Part shown: piece after piece, positions 1-8,184 of the stretch
How positions within the stretch are numbered: position 1 is the first letter of the stretch
Layout of the letters: each line of letters opens with the position of its first letter
Assembly: GCA_937892395.1 (NCBI GenBank)
Contig: CALAGJ010000158.1
Span: forward strand, 1 to 30,910
From: an uncultured Parafilimonas sp.
GTDB taxonomy: Bacteria > Bacteroidota > Bacteroidia > Chitinophagales > Chitinophagaceae
Length of the DNA stretch: 30,910 nucleotides
Direction of reading: 5' to 3'
Position numbers and translations under genes: made by a program
Notes under the pieces: generated by a model
What the model was told of the DNA's origin: nothing
Seen by the model: only the letters and a program-made list of their open reading frames with translations
Databases searched by the model: none

Positions 1-1993
1 AGCCACCTAAGGTTACAAAAATACTATCATCATTAGTGGCACTAAAACAGGCATCTAAAACAAAGCGATCGGGCAAATTATTTTTGATATTTTTAAATGT
101 TGGTTTTGTATCTGTGGCATTTTGTGTGATGAAAAAATTTGGAGGTGGTTTTACATTGAGTGCATTGTCTGATCGCTGAGAAAATGGCGAGGTGGACACC
201 ACTGCTTTATTTCCATTGATGGGTGACGCAGCTATGGTAATGGCAGATTTATTTCTTTCATCTATATAAGTTGTAAGGCTTTGATTATTGTTACTAAATG
301 TTTTACCCCCATTTGTACTTGCATGCCAAACATCTGTAGCAGAATACACAAAATTTGAATTTGCTCTACTAATAGCTAATGGTGCTATAAATGCACAGCG
401 GTCTGATGCCCAACTGCCAAGTACAGAGGTATAATTCAACCCTCCGTCTGTAGAAACATAAACAGCTCGATATTGGGTATTTGTAATAACAATATCCGGA
501 TTTGAAGGATTAAATGAAGTGGAGCCACCATCGCCACCCACTACATCAATCCATGTACTGCCATCATATTTTACCACACCATTATCCTGCAATCCTCCTA
601 TAATATTATTCGGATCGGTTGGTGATACACCCAGCGAAGCGTAAAATTGTGTAGCCGCCAAACCATCATTGATTTCCGTAAACGATACCCCATTATTGGT
701 ACTCTTATACATGCCACCATCTGTGGCCAGATAAACGATATTGCTATTTTTTGGATCATAAATCACATCATGTGCATCGGAGTGAATATTTCCAATCTGC
801 TTTTTGGTGCCATTGGCATTCGTATTACTTTCTGATGTATAAGCAGACATATTTACGCCACACATCAATAATTTTTTTTCATCCACTGGATCAATAGCTA
901 AATCATTACAATACCAGTATTGATATGAACAAATATTACTATTGGATTTTAGTACCCAATTATTTCCAAAGTCTGCCGATACTACTAATTCATTGCTGCC
1001 TCCATTGGTACCAAAACCCGCATATACCAAACTACCCTTGCTTTCTACACTAATTAACCCACTAAAGTCTGTAGGAAATGCAGCACTCACCATTTTACTC
1101 CAACTATTACCACCATCTGTTGTTTTATACAAACCTTTATCACTGTTTACTAAATTACCAACTGCCACTATCATTTCATCTGTATTTGTGCTATTGATGG
1201 TAATATCTCTTACATAAATTTTATTTAAAATATTCGTCCATGTATTTCCGCCGTTGGCGGTCTTATATAAACCATCAGTACAGCAGGCAAATAGGATATC
1301 AGGGTTTTTTGGATGAAACTCCAAGTGCTGCACACCAAATAAATTTCCCATAGATTTTTCAAGTACCTGTGTCCAGGAGTTGCCACCATCTATGCTTTTT
1401 AATATACCTACTCCATAAGTACCTCTTGTTTTCCAAACATTATAACCAATACCAGTCGTATCTACCCTATATACTTCTCCGGTGCCTGCATAAATAATAT
1501 TTGGGTTGTTAGGATGAATGACGATGGCAGGTACACCTATTACCGGAAAACCAGTAACCACAGGCTCCCACATACCACCTCCATCATTACTCTCCCAAAT
1601 ACCACCACCTGCTGTACCAATAAAAATCTGATTTGTATTTTCAGGATTAATGGCAATGGCCAATGTACGACCACCTATTCTTTCCTTTGGGCCAATGCTG
1701 GTCCAATTACCAAAACCAGTATTGATGAATTGACCACGGCTTGTACTATTATTGGGCTTATACCTGCCCGTTTCGTTTCGGATAGTTTCAGATTGCTGCC
1801 AACCCGCCACAAAATGATGATTTACATTTTCAGGATTTGGATATCCACGGCTCCACCACCAGCTTTCCATTTGTTTATCTGCGCTACTCGTTTCCACTTC
1901 TACGGTAGCAATTTTGAAAATAAAAGGAGAAAAAATGTAAACGCATACAATTATAATTAATGATGCTATTACAGCATAGATAGCAGATTTCAT
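1..1993 (-). CDS. Secreted Asp-box (BNR/sortilin-like) propeller protein, 3' end outside window
   Basis: The reverse strand is open from an ATG at 1993 to the window edge, giving about 664 residues with no stop. It starts MKSAIYAVIASLIIIVCVYI, a hydrophobic signal or anchor segment (residues 4-25). The first propeller part reads WTSIGPKERIGGRTLAIAIN followed by GTAGGGIWES, which is typical of large Bacteroidota proteins annotated as sialidase/VPS10/sortilin-like. I count about eight Asp-box-type motifs (for example SIDGGNSWTQ, TTDGGNSWSK, TANGGNTWTN, STDGGLNYTS). These motifs sit at turns of beta-propeller blades; they do not by themselves prove sialidase activity, and I see no catalytic set. 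The protein is probably exported. Such proteins often end in a T9SS sorting domain, but that end is not visible. It is divergent from mutL across a 263-bp gap. Confidence 0.85.
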   Translation of the reverse strand, partial: MKSAIYAVIASLIIIVCVYIFSPFIFKIATVEVETSSADKQMESWWWSRGYPNPENVNHHFVAGWQQSETIRNETGRYKPNNSTSRGQFINTGFGNWTSIGPKERIGGRTLAIAINPENTNQIFIGTAGGGIWESNDGGGMWEPVVTGFPVIGVPAIVIHPNNPNIIYAGTGEVYRVDTTGIGYNVWKTRGTYGVGILKSIDGGNSWTQVLEKSMGNLFGVQHLEFHPKNPDILFACCTDGLYKTANGGNTWTNILNKIYVRDITINSTNTDEMIVAVGNLVNSDKGLYKTTDGGNSWSKMVSAAFPTDFSGLISVESKGSLVYAGFGTNGGSNELVVSADFGNNWVLKSNSNICSYQYWYCNDLAIDPVDEKKLLMCGVNMSAYTSESNTNANGTKKQIGNIHSDAHDVIYDPKNSNIVYLATDGGMYKSTNNGVSFTEINDGLAATQFYASLGVSPTDPNNIIGGLQDNGVVKYDGSTWIDVVGGDGGSTSFNPSNPDIVITNTQYRAVYVSTDGGLNYTSVLGSWASDRCAFIAPLAISRANSNFVYSATDVWHASTNGGKTFSNNNQSLTTYIDERNKSAITIAASPINGNKAVVSTSPFSQRSDNALNVKPPPNFFITQNATDTKPTFKNIKNNLPDRFVLDACFSATNDDSIFVTLGG

Positions 1994-2256
1994 AACACGC
2001 AATTTTTTTATTATTGAAAGACTTGCAAAATATGACTTTTCCTATTTGTTCATAACATGTGTTTAATCGTAGTTCCATATTTTGGGGAGATGCTATTTGT
2101 ACAATCAGTTATGTACATACCAACTAACAATCCCTGTAGCAATAAAGTGCTTGTACAATCGCCTCACTCATTCCTTACCCTTCTTTTAAAATAAAAAGCC
2201 CATTAATTTTTTTCGAATCATACATCCATACACACACAGTATTATTTTTACGCCCC
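1994..2256. promoter_or_regulatory. Divergent intergenic region, propeller gene / mutL
   Basis: This AT-rich 263-bp gap separates two divergent genes and should hold both promoters. On the plus strand TATTTTTA at 2243-2250, seven bases before the mutL ATG, is one base from the Bacteroidota -7 consensus TAnnTTTG, but it is very close to the start codon and I see no -33 TTTG at the right distance. No convincing minus-strand element was found. A short minus-strand reading frame here has no recognisable product. Confidence 0.35.
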
Positions 2257-4101
2257 ATGCCAGATATCATCAATTTGCTGCCAGATAATATTGCCAATCA
2301 GATTGCAGCAGGTGAAGTCATACAGCGGCCAGCCAGTGCTGTAAAAGAATTGTTGGAAAATGCCGTAGATGCAGGAGCCACCCATATACAACTTATAGTG
2401 GCCGAAGCCGGCAAGAGATTAGTACAAGTTATTGACAATGGCAAAGGCATGAGCGAAACCGATGCCCGTATGAGTTTTGAAAGACATGCCACCAGCAAAA
2501 TCAGTCAGATTGATGATTTATTTCATATCAAAACAATGGGTTTTAGGGGAGAGGCATTGGCCTCTATAGCAGCAGTGGCTCGTGTAGAATTAAAAACACG
2601 CCGTGCAGAAGATGCATTGGGCAGTTCCCTCGAAATTGAAAACAGTGAAGTACTCATCCAAGAGCCTTGCAATAGTCCGGTAGGCACCAGCATCAGCATG
2701 AAAAATCTTTTTTTCAATGTGCCGGCCCGTCGAAATTTTCTAAAGAGTAACAATGCCGAACTCCGGCATATCAATGATGAATTTATACGAGTGGCACTTG
2801 CATTTCCCGAAATAAAATTTGAATGCTGGCACAACGATACACCTACCTTTCATTTAGAAGCAGGTAGCCATAAGCAGCGTTTTATACAATTGCTGGGCAA
2901 TGGGTACAATGCCAAATTGGTATCTGTAAGAGAGCAAACAGATTATATGGATATTTATGGTTTTGTGGGCAAGCCAGAAGCGGCCCGAAAAACCCGCTCC
3001 GAACAATATTTTTTTGTTAATAACCGCTTCATCCGCAGTGCATATTTAAGCCATGCTGTAAGTGCAGCTTTTGACAACTTGCTTCCTAAAGACAGCTATC
3101 CCATTTATGCATTGTATGTGGACCTTGATCCCACTCATGTAGATATCAATGTACACCCCACCAAGCAGGAAATAAAGTTTGAAGATGAAAAAATTATTTA
3201 TTCATTTATAAAAGCAGCTGTGCGCCATGCATTAGCCCAATTTAGCGTAGCACCCTCTTTGGATTTTTCACTCAATGCAGATATACAGCATAGCACTGCC
3301 ATCAGTCAGCCCATTACAGAAAGTAAAAAAGAAGCTACCAAATCAGGCAGTTTATATCAAGACTTTACACAAAAAAATGTGGCGCATAAAATCAATCCTT
3401 CCGAAGGAGCCGAACTAAAGCAGTGGAAATCATTTTATGAAAGACCATTGCCGCAGGCCACCACAAATACACAAACCCATCCTATAGAAAATACCAATAC
3501 TTTATACACTCCTCCATCCACCAGCGCCATTGACCCGGAGGCCATGCTTTTGCAAATACAACTCACCTATATAGCAGTAGCATATAGCACCGGATATATA
3601 TTGGTACATCAGCAGCATGCACATGAGCGCATCATTTATGAAAAGTTATCCAACGCCACGCAGCATTCCCCAATTCCTACACGCCAAAGTTTATTTCCTT
3701 TAACCATAGAATGTAGCATGCCAGATGCGGCACTCATGCAGGATTTATTGCCCCATTTAGAATACCTTGGTTATAAGATAGAACCCTTTGGTGGCAATAG
3801 TTTTATTGTGCAAGGCACACCAGCAGATATACCCGCCGGCAATGAAAAAAACAGCATTGAACTTCTGCTGGAGCAGTACAAACATTTTAGTACCAACCTC
3901 CAGTTTGAACCCAGAGAAAAACTACTACGCTGCCTTGCCCGCCAGCAGGCCGTAAAAGCAGGACAGAAACTAAATCAATCAGAAATGCGTCAGCTGGTCA
4001 ATGATTTGTTTACTTGCCAAGTACCAAATAGTTCACCTTCCGGATTGCCTGCATTTATTCGCTATAATGAAGCAGATTTGATGCAGCTATTTGGAAAATA
4101 A
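2257..4101 (+). CDS. mutL: DNA mismatch repair protein MutL
   Basis: This 614-residue protein has the full N-terminal GHKL ATPase set of MutL: ELLENAVDAG (31-40), DNGKG (60-64), GFRGEAL (95-101) and GTSISMKNLFFNVPAR (143-158). A linker of low conservation (about 345-430) leads to the C-terminal dimerisation domain. MutL couples MutS mismatch recognition to strand incision and excision in the cytoplasm. In the C-terminal domain the segment HQQHAHERIIYE (451-462) lies where nicking MutL proteins carry DQHA(x)2E(x)4E; the two Glu positions are kept (E457, E462) but the leading Asp is His451. Downstream are RCLARQQAVKAG (558-569) and CQVPNSSPSGLP (587-598), which match the other metal-site motifs with a Leu where Arg or Lys is usual. 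Length is normal for the family. It stands alone, with no mutS nearby. Confidence 0.97.
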   Translation: MPDIINLLPDNIANQIAAGEVIQRPASAVKELLENAVDAGATHIQLIVAEAGKRLVQVIDNGKGMSETDARMSFERHATSKISQIDDLFHIKTMGFRGEALASIAAVARVELKTRRAEDALGSSLEIENSEVLIQEPCNSPVGTSISMKNLFFNVPARRNFLKSNNAELRHINDEFIRVALAFPEIKFECWHNDTPTFHLEAGSHKQRFIQLLGNGYNAKLVSVREQTDYMDIYGFVGKPEAARKTRSEQYFFVNNRFIRSAYLSHAVSAAFDNLLPKDSYPIYALYVDLDPTHVDINVHPTKQEIKFEDEKIIYSFIKAAVRHALAQFSVAPSLDFSLNADIQHSTAISQPITESKKEATKSGSLYQDFTQKNVAHKINPSEGAELKQWKSFYERPLPQATTNTQTHPIENTNTLYTPPSTSAIDPEAMLLQIQLTYIAVAYSTGYILVHQQHAHERIIYEKLSNATQHSPIPTRQSLFPLTIECSMPDAALMQDLLPHLEYLGYKIEPFGGNSFIVQGTPADIPAGNEKNSIELLLEQYKHFSTNLQFEPREKLLRCLARQQAVKAGQKLNQSEMRQLVNDLFTCQVPNSSPSGLPAFIRYNEADLMQLFGK

Positions 4102-4134
4102 TCCATCATTCAAAGTTACATGAGATATAGATTT

Positions 4135-4198
4135 TTTTCGCCCTTCGGGCAATGCCCACGCACGGCCCATCATTGCGAGTAAATCGAAGCAAAAAATC
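4135..4198 (+). repeat. Intergenic repeat, copy 1
   Basis: TTTTCGCCC, then a small GCCC-TTC-GGGC hairpin (4140-4150), then AATGCCCAC and a segment CATTGCGAGTAAATCGAAGC, then an A-run and TC. It aligns over its whole length with 4271-4335. The CATTGCGAG...CGAAGC phrase resembles an intergenic repeat I recall from many bacterial genomes; that link is from memory. Confidence 0.75.
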
Positions 4199-4202
4199 GT
4201 TG

Positions 4203-4268
4203 AAGGGTTGAGGTTTGGGGTTTCTGGTCTCAGGTTTGAGGTTTCAAGCCTTAAGTTTGAAGTTTAAT
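4203..4268 (+). repeat. Degenerate GAGGTTT-like short repeats
   Basis: Between the two 65-bp copies the sequence cycles through variants of GAGGTTT, GGGGTTT, CAGGTTT, GAGGTTT and GAAGTTT. It is low-complexity DNA with a G/T-rich plus strand and no open frame. Confidence 0.6.
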
Positions 4269-4270
4269 TA

Positions 4271-4335
4271 TTTTCGCCCTACGGGCAATGCCCACACATG
4301 GCCCGTCACATCGAGTGAAACGATGCAAAAAAATC
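4271..4335 (+). repeat. Intergenic repeat, copy 2
   Basis: Second copy of the element at 4135-4198, in direct orientation and offset by 136 bp. The hairpin is GCCC-TAC-GGGC (4276-4286), so its loop differs while the stem is kept. The tail reads CATCGAGTGAAACGATGC before the A-run. The T-run lies before the hairpin rather than after it, so it is not a terminator for mutL. Confidence 0.75.
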
Positions 4336-4522
4336 ACAACCGCTTTTAGAAATATATGCTCAAAGTTGTCTTGCCCTAATAAAGTTTAAACTTGGAACAA
4401 AAAAGCTTCATCCTAAATAAAAACAGATGCTGACCGAAATGCCAATATAGTCAATATATTTACTTTATAGTAATAGTGAATTTAAATCCTTCTCAAACCA
4501 AAATTTATTCCACACCTTATCC

Positions 4523-4530
4523 TATATTCG
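4523..4530 (+). promoter_or_regulatory. Candidate -7 element of the repeat-protein gene
   Basis: TATATTCG matches TAnnTTTG except T to C, and lies 22 bp before the ATG at 4553, leaving a short leader. The same TAnnTTCG form occurs before the GMC gene at 28480-28487. No clear -33 TTTG is present. Confidence 0.4.
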
Positions 4531-4552
4531 TTTCCTAACTTAAACATATAAA

Positions 4553-7500
4553 ATGAAAAAACTACTACCGATTCTATTTTTTCTTGCAACCTTATGCACC
4601 ATACAGGCACAAACCATTGACATCAAAGGCCCGGAAAGAAGTGGGATATTTGGATCATCAGTTACTGTACTTACCAATGGCAACTATGTAGTTACTGACC
4701 CTTATTGGGATAATGGTGTTATAGAAGATGTGGGTGCTGTTTATTTGTACAATGGGAAAACCCATGAACTAATCAGTACACTTACAGGCAGTACAAAATT
4801 TGACCGGATAGGCTTTAATTACGGGGCAATTACTCCGCTTAGCAATGGCAACTTTTTGGTTAATAGCTACGATTGGGATAACGGCACTATTAAAGATGCC
4901 GGTGCAGTAACCTGGTGTAATGGAACAACAGGCACATCGGGTGTTGTTAGCAGAAATAATAGTTTAGTAGGTAGTTCAAAAAATGATGGTGTGGGATCTT
5001 GGACAATTATTTTCCTTCCAAATAGTAATTATATAGTAAGAAATCCCAATTGGGATAATGGCACTATTAAAGATGCAGGTGCAGTAACCTGGTGTAATGG
5101 CTCGACAGGCATAACCGGGGAAATAAATTCTACTAATAGTTTAGTGGGAGCAACAGTTGATGAATCTTTAGGATATGAAGTCGTTGTTCTCACCAATGGA
5201 AATTATGTAGTTGCATCAAGTGGATGGGCTAATGGAATCAATAACAATGTTGGAGCCGTAATATGGTGTAATGGAGAGACTGGCAGAACTGGATTCATAA
5301 ACTCAGGTAATAGTTTAGTTGGATCGTCAAGCGAAGATTTTGTAGGCAGTGAAATAATATTCTTAAACAATGGAAATTATGTAGTTAGAAGTCCTTATTG
5401 GCATAATGGCACTATACCGAATGCCGGAGCAGTAACCTGGTGCAATGGTTCTACGGGCACAACAGGCGAAGTAAATTCCAGAAATAGTTTAGTTGGTAGT
5501 TCGATTAATGATTATGTGGGGGGTTATAATGTATTTTTACTTGAAAGTGGTAACTACGTTGTCCATAGTAGGTATTGGAATAATCCTAAATCTAAAATTC
5601 GAGATGCAGGTGCAATAACATGGTGTAATGGAACAACAGGCACTACCGGAGAAATAAATGAGAGTAACAGCTTAGTTGGAAATTATTTTGAAGAATTATC
5701 AGGAGATGTTCGCTTTACGCAGCTTAAAAATGGCAATTATATAGTTGCTGTTTCAGATTGGGACAATGGAGCCCTCAAAAATGTGGGAGCGGTCACTTGG
5801 TGTGATGGCGCTACGGGCAGATCCGGATTTATTAACAGTAGCAATAGTTTAATTGGTACAAAATCCGGTGATCAGGTTGGAGAAAATTCGGTTATTCCGT
5901 TATGTAATGGCAACTATGTTGTATCCAGTTCATTATGGGACAATGGCCAGATAATTAATGCCGGAGCGGTAACCTGGTGTAATGGGAATACAGGAAGAGT
6001 TGGTGAAATAAATAGTGAAAATAGTTTGGTAGGAAGTTCCATTAAAGACAATATTGGTTATAGAAAATATGCTTCAGTAGTCTATGCACTTTATAACGGC
6101 AATTATGTTGTTTGCAGCCCAGATTGGGATAATGGTGCAATTATAGATGCCGGAGCAGCAACCTGGTGTGATGGTGCTACGGGCAGGTCTGGATTTATTA
6201 ATAATAGCAATAGCTTAGTTGGTACTAAAGCGGGTCATCGGGTTGGACTTAATGTTACCCCTTTAAATAATAACAACTATGTAATATCAAGCCCATATTG
6301 GAGCAATGGCAATATAAAAGAAAGCGGAGCAGTAACCTGGAGTGATGGTACAAAGGAGATTTCAGGTACAATAGATAGCAATAATAGTTTGCTTGGAGCT
6401 GATGGACTAATTACCCAATTAAGTAATGGTAATTACTTGGTTCTTAACTCCTATTGGGATAATGGGGGGGTAAAAGATGTTGGAGCAATAACCTGGTGTG
6501 ATGGTCTAAAAGGCGCTACCGGTATTATTAGTAAGGCAAATAGTTTAGTGGGTAGTACTGCCGGGGATTTCATTGGAAGATCAGAGGCTCAATATGAAGG
6601 TCTAAGGGTACTTAATAATGGTAATTACATTGTAAAAAGCCGTTTATGGGATAATGGATCCATTCAAGATGCCGGAGCTATAACCTGGTGCAGTGGTATC
6701 ACAGGTAAATCTGGTGAAATAAATAGCGAAAATAGTTTAGTAGGCAGTTATGCGGATGATGAGATTGGTGGCTTTTATGACGTTGAATTTAATAACAGCA
6801 ATTATGTAGTAAACAATTGGATGGGAGATATTGGAAATGACCAATCAATCACATTAGGCAATGGAGCAACTGGTGTTTCGGGTATAATAAACAAATGCAA
6901 TAGCATCATAGGCTCGAAAGACAATTCATTTTATAGACCAGTATATAATGAAGTGTATGATTATCTTATAGTTGGTAGAGAAGCTGAAAACATGATCTCC
7001 ATCTTCAACCCCACCGGCCAGTCATTAGCCATAGATAAGGATAATAAAACGCAGGAAATTGCCGGTGTCGGCAGTGCTGTTTTTGTAAATAATGACTGCC
7101 GTTTGATTGCTACACTTGCTACTACAGGTGCAAGTCCTGTAAGCGGCATCACCTCAGCTAAAGTATGGGTAGAAAACACACAGCCTGCACAAATTGTAAA
7201 AAGGCATTATGAAATAACACCTAACACAGATGCTGACAAGGCTACTGCCAAAATAACCCTATACTTTACCCAGCAAGAGTTTGATGATTTTAATGCAGTC
7301 AACACTGTAAAACTCCCCATGAATAGTGATGATGCAGCAGGTAAAGCCAATATTTTAATAGAACAAGCATCAGGTGTTAGTAGCAATGGAACCGGTTTAC
7401 CCGATAGTTATTCTGGTAATACAATTAACATTAACCCTGCTGATGAAAATATTGTTTGGAATAGCCTCTACAACCGATGGGAAATAAGTTTTGATATAAT

Positions 7501-8050
7501 CGGTTTTGGTGGTTTTTTTCTAAAAACAACTACCAATATATTACCGATAAACTGGCTGAGCATCAGTGGTGCTATCAACAATTATAAGCAAGCAGTAATC
7601 AGTTTTAAAGTAAGTGAAACAAATGTAGCCACCTTCATAATAGAAAAAAGTGCAGACAGCCGCAGCTTTAATACAATAGGAACGATAAGCAGTAAAGGCA
7701 ATGGCGTCAATACTTACAGCTTTACAGATACTGCAGTGTTAAATGGTACTGCCTTTTACAGAATCAAACAAGTGGACAGAGATAATCATTTTAGTTATTC
7801 ATCCACAGTAAGGTTAAGCAATATATCTGCTAGCACATTAATGATATATCCAAATCCTGCAAAAGGAATAGTAACCATCAGCAATGCACATACAGGTAGT
7901 GAAGCTGTTTTAACTGATGCCAGCGGTAGGCCATTGCGCAGCATAAAAATAAATAGCCCTTTATTCACGATAGATATGAGCGCTTATCCAAGCGGTGTTT
8001 ATATCCTCAAATGCAATGATGGTAGTTTTGTAAAGATTGTGAAAGAATAA
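4553..8050 (+). CDS. T9SS-exported protein with 13 propeller-like repeats
   Basis: The 1165-residue product starts with a signal peptide (about residues 1-20, ending IQAQ). Residues ~25-800 hold 13 tandem repeats of about 61 residues, each with a core like NGNYVVxSPxWDNG, then DAGAVTWCNG, then INSxNSLVGS. I believe this is a Pfam repeat of unknown function (DUF5650, from memory). Repeat 1 (FGSSVTVLTNGNYVV ... VGAVYLYNG ... LTGSTKFDRIGF) resembles FG-GAP integrin-type propeller blades without the calcium-binding loop. A beta-sandwich region with GSAVFVNNDCRL and TLYFTQQEFDDFN (~805-950), common in Bacteroidota surface proteins, follows, then another sandwich (~995-1090). The end (1093-1165, MIYPNPAKG ... 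GVYILKCNDGS) is a type A T9SS sorting domain. The protein is therefore expected at the cell surface or released. A strong terminator follows. Role unknown. Confidence 0.9.
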   Translation: MKKLLPILFFLATLCTIQAQTIDIKGPERSGIFGSSVTVLTNGNYVVTDPYWDNGVIEDVGAVYLYNGKTHELISTLTGSTKFDRIGFNYGAITPLSNGNFLVNSYDWDNGTIKDAGAVTWCNGTTGTSGVVSRNNSLVGSSKNDGVGSWTIIFLPNSNYIVRNPNWDNGTIKDAGAVTWCNGSTGITGEINSTNSLVGATVDESLGYEVVVLTNGNYVVASSGWANGINNNVGAVIWCNGETGRTGFINSGNSLVGSSSEDFVGSEIIFLNNGNYVVRSPYWHNGTIPNAGAVTWCNGSTGTTGEVNSRNSLVGSSINDYVGGYNVFLLESGNYVVHSRYWNNPKSKIRDAGAITWCNGTTGTTGEINESNSLVGNYFEELSGDVRFTQLKNGNYIVAVSDWDNGALKNVGAVTWCDGATGRSGFINSSNSLIGTKSGDQVGENSVIPLCNGNYVVSSSLWDNGQIINAGAVTWCNGNTGRVGEINSENSLVGSSIKDNIGYRKYASVVYALYNGNYVVCSPDWDNGAIIDAGAATWCDGATGRSGFINNSNSLVGTKAGHRVGLNVTPLNNNNYVISSPYWSNGNIKESGAVTWSDGTKEISGTIDSNNSLLGADGLITQLSNGNYLVLNSYWDNGGVKDVGAITWCDGLKGATGIISKANSLVGSTAGDFIGRSEAQYEGLRVLNNGNYIVKSRLWDNGSIQDAGAITWCSGITGKSGEINSENSLVGSYADDEIGGFYDVEFNNSNYVVNNWMGDIGNDQSITLGNGATGVSGIINKCNSIIGSKDNSFYRPVYNEVYDYLIVGREAENMISIFNPTGQSLAIDKDNKTQEIAGVGSAVFVNNDCRLIATLATTGASPVSGITSAKVWVENTQPAQIVKRHYEITPNTDADKATAKITLYFTQQEFDDFNAVNTVKLPMNSDDAAGKANILIEQASGVSSNGTGLPDSYSGNTININPADENIVWNSLYNRWEISFDIIGFGGFFLKTTTNILPINWLSISGAINNYKQAVISFKVSETNVATFIIEKSADSRSFNTIGTISSKGNGVNTYSFTDTAVLNGTAFYRIKQVDRDNHFSYSSTVRLSNISASTLMIYPNPAKGIVTISNAHTGSEAVLTDASGRPLRSIKINSPLFTIDMSAYPSGVYILKCNDGSFVKIVKE

Positions 8051-8073
8051 AATGTATTCATTCGTTTGATACG

Positions 8074-8104
8074 CCCTGCACATTCATAGGTGCAGGGTTT
8101 TTTT
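8074..8104 (+). terminator. Rho-independent terminator after the repeat protein
   Basis: CCCTGCAC (8074-8081) pairs perfectly with GTGCAGGG (8090-8097) around an 8-base loop and is followed by seven T residues. It lies 24 bp after the stop of the repeat protein and separates it from the amidase gene. Confidence 0.93.
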
Positions 8105-8184
8105 ATATATATTGTTTGTAGTATTTTGTTCAAAATTGGGTTTTTAATATTCCTTAAATCTTATCTTGCTGCAAAATATTTTAC

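Larger units (their letters stand above)
4102..4552. other. Non-coding gap of 451 bp between mutL and the repeat protein
   Basis: No plausible gene lies here. It holds two copies of a ~65-bp repeat (4135-4198 and 4271-4335), a GGTTTGAGGTTT-like stretch between them (about 4203-4268), and an AT-rich 3' part that should carry the promoter of the next gene. No T-tract terminator follows mutL. Confidence 0.8.

Noticed and set aside
1..1993. Plus-strand frames of 62-148 codons in the first 2 kb
   Set aside because: They are antisense shadows of the long minus-strand propeller frame, which is open to the window edge and full of Asp-box motifs.
1884..2078. 64-codon minus-strand frame at the start of the propeller gene
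   Set aside because: It overlaps the well-supported propeller gene in another frame and has no family features.
4140..4150. GCCC-TTC-GGGC hairpin as a mutL terminator
   Set aside because: The T-run precedes the hairpin and nothing T-rich follows it; a second copy 136 bp on shows it is part of a repeat.
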